Shown here in pieces: positions 5,406 to 9,028 of a stretch of DNA of 9,028 nt. Under the pieces are notes generated by a model that was not told where the DNA came from, ran no database searches, and saw only the letters and a list, made by a program, of their open reading frames with translations. The DNA is from Methanothrix sp. Lineage in GTDB: Archaea > Halobacteriota > Methanosarcinia > Methanotrichales > Methanotrichaceae. Position numbers and translations under genes: made by a program. Numbering within the stretch: the first letter of the stretch is position 1; every line of letters starts with the position of its first letter. The stretch covers positions 1 to 9,028 of the forward strand of contig JAABPZ010000044.1 in assembly GCA_011391755.1 (NCBI GenBank). Reading direction: 5' to 3'.

Positions 5406-6012
5406 TTATGATCTCGTTTATGGCCGCGACGGCGATGGGAGTTCCTCCGCGCGTGCCTGCCGTGGATATGGACGGCACATCGATCTCTCTTAGTCGCTCC
5501 TTGCTCTCTGCGGCATTGACAAAGCCCACGGCAGCGCCGATGATCAGTCGCGGTAATACCTTTCCTGACTCGATGAGTTCGCACAAGGTTAGCAGAGCGG
5601 ATGGCGCATTTCCTATTACTATTATGGAGCCGGAGAGCTTCTCCTGCAAGGCTATGACCCCGGCCGAGGTGCGGGTAATACCCTGCGCCACCGCGATCGC
5701 ATCCCCCTGGCCGATGAAGGCCTCAATGGGGCTAGTATGCCCCTTCTTTAAAACCCCCGCTTGCACCATCTTTATGTCCACGAAAATGGGCGCTCCCTTC
5801 TCCAGGGCCAGCAGGCCCGCTTCACATGGTCGGCCCTGAAATCTTAAAATCTCGGCCACGCTGGGATCACCGGTGGCAATGACGCATCTTTGCTTGATCC
5901 GATCTTCCAGTGTGCCGTCTCCAATCATCTTTGAAATGATCTGCCGGCTCTTTCTGCTTATTTCCAGGGCCTCGGGGGTTGTAGCCCCAATATCCGTGTA
6001 ATCTTCCATCAT
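5380..6012 (-). CDS. cbiC: Cobalt-precorrin-8 methylmutase family (CbiC/CobH)
   Basis: The enzyme moves the methyl group from C11 to C12 of cobalt-precorrin-8, giving cobyrinate. The 210-residue protein shows the family's C-terminal signatures TRTSAGV (about 113-119), VIGNAPSALLTLCELI (about 132-147), VGFVNAAESKERL (about 162-174) and GTRGGTPIAVAAINEI (about 186-201). The N-terminal block SRKSRQIISKMI is also typical. Oddly, the motif usually read as VIHATGD, whose histidine is the catalytic proton carrier in CobH, appears as CVIATGDPS: the histidine is absent, and the protein has only two histidines (92 and 210). This may mark a lineage-specific CbiC form. It starts with tandem ATGs at 6012, 21 bases after the cbiH fusion, and overlaps cbiD. 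Confidence 0.87.
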   Translation of the reverse strand: MMEDYTDIGATTPEALEISRKSRQIISKMIGDGTLEDRIKQRCVIATGDPSVAEILRFQGRPCEAGLLALEKGAPIFVDIKMVQAGVLKKGHTSPIEAFIGQGDAIAVAQGITRTSAGVIALQEKLSGSIIVIGNAPSALLTLCELIESGKVLPRLIIGAAVGFVNAAESKERLREIDVPSISTAGTRGGTPIAVAAINEIINAYARTKH

Positions 6013-6033
6013 GGGAAATCAGCTCGAATGACT

Positions 6034-7473
6034 CTAGTAGCTGTATTTGTTCTCATATCCTCGTTTGGTGATTATCCTTCCCTCTTCAATATAGGAATCG
6101 GCGGAGGCGACAAGCAGGGTAAATCGAAAGCCGGCCGGCTTGGCGGCCAAGAGATCCTCGGCGGTGAGAATCATAATATTTTCTCCCTCTCGGGCCACAT
6201 CCTGGGCCAGAACAACGGGCCTCATCGGGTCGACCTCTTCCAGCAGAGGGGCAATTTCCTGCCCTTTTACATTGTAGGCCACCACGGCAAAGCCGGCTCC
6301 GGTCAGCGCCGAAAGGCTTGCCGGATCATGGGCCGAGGAGAGAAGAGCGAAGTCGTTAACCAGTGGCGCGCCAGCTCTTGCGGCCACAGAGGAAAAAGCG
6401 CTCACTCCGGGAGAGATGTGCACGGGCAGAGCGGCCTGATCCAGGATTCTCCAGCCGGAGCTGAAGATGCAAGGATCGCCGCCCGTGAGGATGGATGCCT
6501 TGCCGCCGGCCCCGGCAACTTGTTTTGCTTCCTTTAAGCGGGCGGCCATTCTCTCCGGGCAGGGGCCGCTGTGAGTGACCTTCTGGGCAGAAGTGAGATT
6601 TCCAATCAATTGCAGGTATCTATTTGCCCCGTAGATCTTTTGCGAGTCTTGTAAGATGCTCAGAGCTTCCTGGGTCAGGTTGCCGGGATCGCCCGGGCCG
6701 ATGCCCACCAGGTTTACGGCAGCCTCCGATGCTGACATTCCTCGGAAAGTGCCCCGGCCCAGGATGATGAGCAGAGAGGTCATATTGATCCTTTCTCGCA
6801 GGCTTTCTTCCGCCAGCAGTTTTTCTGAGCTGGTGTAAAAGATCTCTTCTGCATCGCGACCGACATTTTTTGCCACCAGGACATCTCTGGGCCCGCAAAT
6901 ATCTAGAGCTCGCAGGAGCTGCCAGTCTCGCCTCTTGCTTTTGGGATTGTAGAGAGCGACAGGCATTTGTGTCTGGGCAGCCAGGCGTAGGCGCCCTTCA
7001 ATCTGTTGCCAGGGTGTGAGCAGATCGCTGAGGCTGATCACGGCCACGCACTCCCGAAAGGCCAGACCAGCGTGGCAGGAAGCGGCGGTAAAAGAGGTGA
7101 CTCCGGGCACAATCTCGACCGCAAAAGGCCGCTTTGCCAGCTCCAGGCCCAGGCCGGCCATGCCGTAGACATTGGGGTCCCCGCTGCTCACCAGGGCCAC
7201 CGATCCCTTTTCCTGGAGATCGACTGCCATCGCGACTCTATCCACCTCTTTTCCCATGCTGCTGGAGAAGACCTGCTTTCCCGGCAAGAGATCGCTGATC
7301 AGTTCCAGATAAGGCTTGTAGCCGACCACGAAGTCTGCCGAGAGTATAGCCAGCGTGGCGGCAGTAGTGCGAAGCCTGGGAGAACCGGGGCCGATGCCCA
7401 CGATGGAGAGTTTGTGTCTGGATGGGCCTGCCTTTGCAGCCATCCTTTCGGTTGGCTTACTCACCGATGGCAA
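6034..7473 (-). CDS. cbiH: Fused double CbiH (cobalt-factor III C17-methyltransferase family)
   Basis: A 479-residue protein made of two complete tetrapyrrole-methylase units in tandem. Unit 1 (about 21-245) is a clear CbiH: LSIVGIGPGS, SSGDPNVYGMAG, PGVTSFTAAS, VISLSDLLTPWQQIEGRL and LYNPKSKRRDWQLL. Unit 2 (about 253-479) begins with VNLVGIGPGDPGNLT and keeps GGDPCIFSSG, ISPGVSAFSSVAARAGAPL and the C-terminal RIITKRGYENKYSY, but lacks the SLSDLLTPW block and has VAYNVKGQE where YNP-S is expected. CbiH methylates C17 and contracts the ring, forming cobalt-precorrin-4. Single CbiH proteins are about 240 residues, so this is a duplication and fusion. TTG 7473 is preceded at 7 bases by GGGAGG and overlaps the cbiG end by 17 bases; ATG 7443 has no usable site. 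Unit 2 may be a helper or have another methylation target. Confidence 0.85.
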   Translation of the reverse strand: MPSVSKPTERMAAKAGPSRHKLSIVGIGPGSPRLRTTAATLAILSADFVVGYKPYLELISDLLPGKQVFSSSMGKEVDRVAMAVDLQEKGSVALVSSGDPNVYGMAGLGLELAKRPFAVEIVPGVTSFTAASCHAGLAFRECVAVISLSDLLTPWQQIEGRLRLAAQTQMPVALYNPKSKRRDWQLLRALDICGPRDVLVAKNVGRDAEEIFYTSSEKLLAEESLRERINMTSLLIILGRGTFRGMSASEAAVNLVGIGPGDPGNLTQEALSILQDSQKIYGANRYLQLIGNLTSAQKVTHSGPCPERMAARLKEAKQVAGAGGKASILTGGDPCIFSSGWRILDQAALPVHISPGVSAFSSVAARAGAPLVNDFALLSSAHDPASLSALTGAGFAVVAYNVKGQEIAPLLEEVDPMRPVVLAQDVAREGENIMILTAEDLLAAKPAGFRFTLLVASADSYIEEGRIITKRGYENKYSY

Positions 7474-8269
7474 CTGTTACCCTCCCGTAGGCTTTCTTGG
7501 CAAAAATGAGCTTTGTGGCCAGGGCCAGGACGGCAGGCTCGGCCACGCCGTTAAGGCCCAGGTCACGGGCCCGCGAGGCAGTGCTGGGTGCTTGAGAATT
7601 GAGGGCCCCCTTTGAGAGGCAAATCATTTCTTTCCCTAAGATGCCGGCTGCTTGCAGCATGCCCTCTTCCTCCTTCTTTAGCCAGGCGGTGGCCAGGATG
7701 GCGATCTCATCGCGCCTTTTGCCTGTCTCTTTTAGTGCTTCATCAATGGCCTGCAGCACCTCCGAGGCAGAGACGCCCTTCCGAGCGCCGATGCCCACAA
7801 CCAGGCCCCTCGTTTTCAAGACGGCCACATCCTCATCCACTATTACTATCTTGGGCCCCTTCAGCCTTAAAACGGGAACATCTTCTTTGAGGAAGGCCAG
7901 GTTGACGGCTTTAGAGGATTCTTTGTTGACGACAGTCGCGTGAAGCCGGTCCGCTACCTCTTCCAGGCAGGACCGGCCGGAGGCGTCGGTGGCGGTGGTG
8001 ACGGCGGCAAAGAGGCCGAGTTGAGACGCCAGGAAGCGGGCCAGCTCATTGGCTCCGTGATGGCCTCCCACAACCGGCACGGCAGAGGAGAGCGCGGAAT
8101 CTACGGCAACCACGGGCCGGTCCGTCCACTTGTCCATAAGGCGAGGGCAAAGCATTCGCACCACGATTCCTACCGCCATGACCGCTACTATCAGCTCATA
8201 TCTCTCCAGCATCATCTCCAATTTCTCTTTTTCGTAAAGGATAATAGTAGGAGAGTAGCGCTCCTGCAA
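7457..8269 (-). CDS. cbiG: Cobalt-precorrin-5A hydrolase
   Basis: CbiG opens the lactone of cobalt-precorrin-5A and releases the two-carbon fragment as acetaldehyde. From the TTG at 8269 the product has 270 residues. The central block AVMAVGIVVRMLCPRLMDKW is followed by RPVVAVDSALSSAVPVVGGH and HGANELARFLA, all typical of the CbiG N-terminal and middle domains. The C-terminal domain has LVVGIGARKGVSASEVLQAI (about 156-175) and ends in AKKAYGRVTVAIGE. The in-frame sequence continues upstream to 8341 as [20 protein letters not shown] then IAEAL, clearly the missing first strand and helix, yet it has no ATG, GTG or TTG. The true start is therefore uncertain: a rare codon, a frameshift from cbiF, or a base error. 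Its end overlaps the cbiH start. Confidence 0.86.
   Translation of the reverse strand: MQERYSPTIILYEKEKLEMMLERYELIVAVMAVGIVVRMLCPRLMDKWTDRPVVAVDSALSSAVPVVGGHHGANELARFLASQLGLFAAVTTATDASGRSCLEEVADRLHATVVNKESSKAVNLAFLKEDVPVLRLKGPKIVIVDEDVAVLKTRGLVVGIGARKGVSASEVLQAIDEALKETGKRRDEIAILATAWLKKEEEGMLQAAGILGKEMICLSKGALNSQAPSTASRARDLGLNGVAEPAVLALATKLIFAKKAYGRVTVAIGE
7481..7486 (-). promoter_or_regulatory. Shine-Dalgarno site of the double cbiH gene
   Basis: GGGAGG on the minus strand lies 7 bases before TTG 7473 and inside the last cbiG codons. It is the reason for preferring that TTG over the downstream ATG at 7443. Confidence 0.55.
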
Positions 8270-8337
8270 AGCTTCGGCTATCTTCTCCGCTTTCTCAATA
8301 TCCCTGGGAAAGACAAGAATGGCTACTGATTTTTGTG

Positions 8338-9028
8338 CTACCGATCTCTGTATAGGTGAGACCTCCGAAATCCGGTTCTTGTCACAACGCTCCCCACCAA
8401 GATGAGGGCGCTCTTGCTTATGCCTGCCGCCTCTACCTTTTGGGCGATGTCAGCCAGGGTTCCCTGCAATACTTTTTCGTCGGGCCAGGAAGCATGATAG
8501 ACCACGGCGACAGGTGTGTCGCCAGGGCGGTCCAGGTTATCGACAATGTCCCGGATCTTGTCTATGCCCAGGAATATGGCCATAGTAGTATTATGCCGGC
8601 TTAGAGCGGCCAGCTCGTCCTTCTCCAGGGTGGTGCCGGCAGGCCTTGTCACAATCAAGGACTCTGAGACCCCTTTTAGGGTGAGCTGGGTTTTCAAGGC
8701 GGCAGCCGAGGCGAAGAGGGAGGAGACGCCGGGCACGACCTCCACCTCCACTCCCGCTTCTTCCAGCGGTTTCATCTGCTCGAGTATAGCGCCGTAAAGG
8801 GAAGGGTCGCCGCTGTGCAGGCGCACCACCTTCTTGCCGGAGCGCAGGGCAGCGATGATCCGGGCCGTGGTCGTTTCCAGTGAGACGCCGTTGCTGTCCA
8901 GCGTCTCCGCTTTCAGGCCTTCTAAAAGAGCGGGATTGACCAGAGAGCCGGCATAGACCACCAGGTCCGCCTCCGCGAGCAATCTTTTGCCCTTAACGGT
9001 GATGAGGTCCACATCTCCCGGCCCCGCT
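8338..9028 (-). CDS. cbiF: Cobalt-precorrin-4 C11-methyltransferase (5' end outside window)
   Basis: CbiF methylates C11 of cobalt-precorrin-4. The reading frame runs off the right edge: before the GTG at 9012 it still encodes AGPGD, part of the universal N-terminal GAGPGDxxLIT loop, so only a few residues are missing. Visible motifs are [51 protein letters not shown] and the substrate-side block [13 protein letters not shown], all typical of CbiF/CobM. It ends in SHLYRDR with TAG at 8338-8340. It is the first gene of the cluster seen here. The cbiG frame starts right at this stop without a normal start codon, so the two may be translationally linked. Confidence 0.92.
   Translation of the reverse strand, partial: AGPGDVDLITVKGKRLLAEADLVVYAGSLVNPALLEGLKAETLDSNGVSLETTTARIIAALRSGKKVVRLHSGDPSLYGAILEQMKPLEEAGVEVEVVPGVSSLFASAAALKTQLTLKGVSESLIVTRPAGTTLEKDELAALSRHNTTMAIFLGIDKIRDIVDNLDRPGDTPVAVVYHASWPDEKVLQGTLADIAQKVEAAGISKSALILVGSVVTRTGFRRSHLYRDR

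Noticed and set aside
6028..6537. Plus-strand frames opposite the cobalamin genes, here and at 7006-7509 and 7940-8329
   Set aside because: They lie antisense to well-supported cbi genes, have no family motifs, and reflect codon bias of the real strand.

Overview
The window suggests a methanogenic or related archaeon, most likely near the Methanosarcinales. Three things point there: an anaerobic (cobalt-early) corrin pathway encoded in one tight cluster, AT-rich TATA-like boxes, and frequent TTG starts with Shine-Dalgarno sites. The genus is inferred from gene content and protein style; no rRNA gene is present to confirm it.

Left part (1-2873) is accessory DNA. It opens with the last 29 codons of a protein that looks like a DUF262-family nuclease. 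This is followed 5 bases later by an AT-rich HEPN-family gene of the MAE_28990/MAE_18760 type carrying an R-x4-H ribonuclease motif. On the opposite strand follows a VapBC toxin-antitoxin pair with an AbrB-fold antitoxin and a PIN-domain ribonuclease. The vapC 3' end and a very GC-rich non-coding tail behind it occur twice, about 1 kb apart. The second copy carries only a broken vapC end, so the locus looks like a decayed tandem duplication. Next come a GCGAAG-type inverted repeat and a frameshifted, stop-containing C-terminal remnant of an ISAzo13-family transposase.

Middle part (2874-3716) holds a PsiE-family membrane protein on the minus strand with a plausible promoter. Behind that promoter lies a non-coding stretch of about 230 bases with two hairpins that share a CCTAAAGG-centred core, plus a perfect 10-base inverted repeat. 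It resembles the ends of IS200/IS605 elements or a small non-autonomous derivative.

Right part (3717-9028) is a minus-strand cobalamin cluster, read in the order cbiF (cut by the window edge), cbiG, a fused double cbiH, cbiC, cbiD, cbiE. Together they methylate, ring-contract and rearrange cobalt-precorrin intermediates on the way to cobyrinate. Junctions overlap or are short except the 72-base cbiD-cbiE gap, which has an AT-rich box.

Points that deserve a second look: the two-domain CbiH fusion, a CbiC lacking the usual histidine in its VIHATGD-type motif, a cbiG with no normal start codon where its N-terminus should begin, the DUF262-HEPN pair, and the twin GC-rich tails around vapBC.
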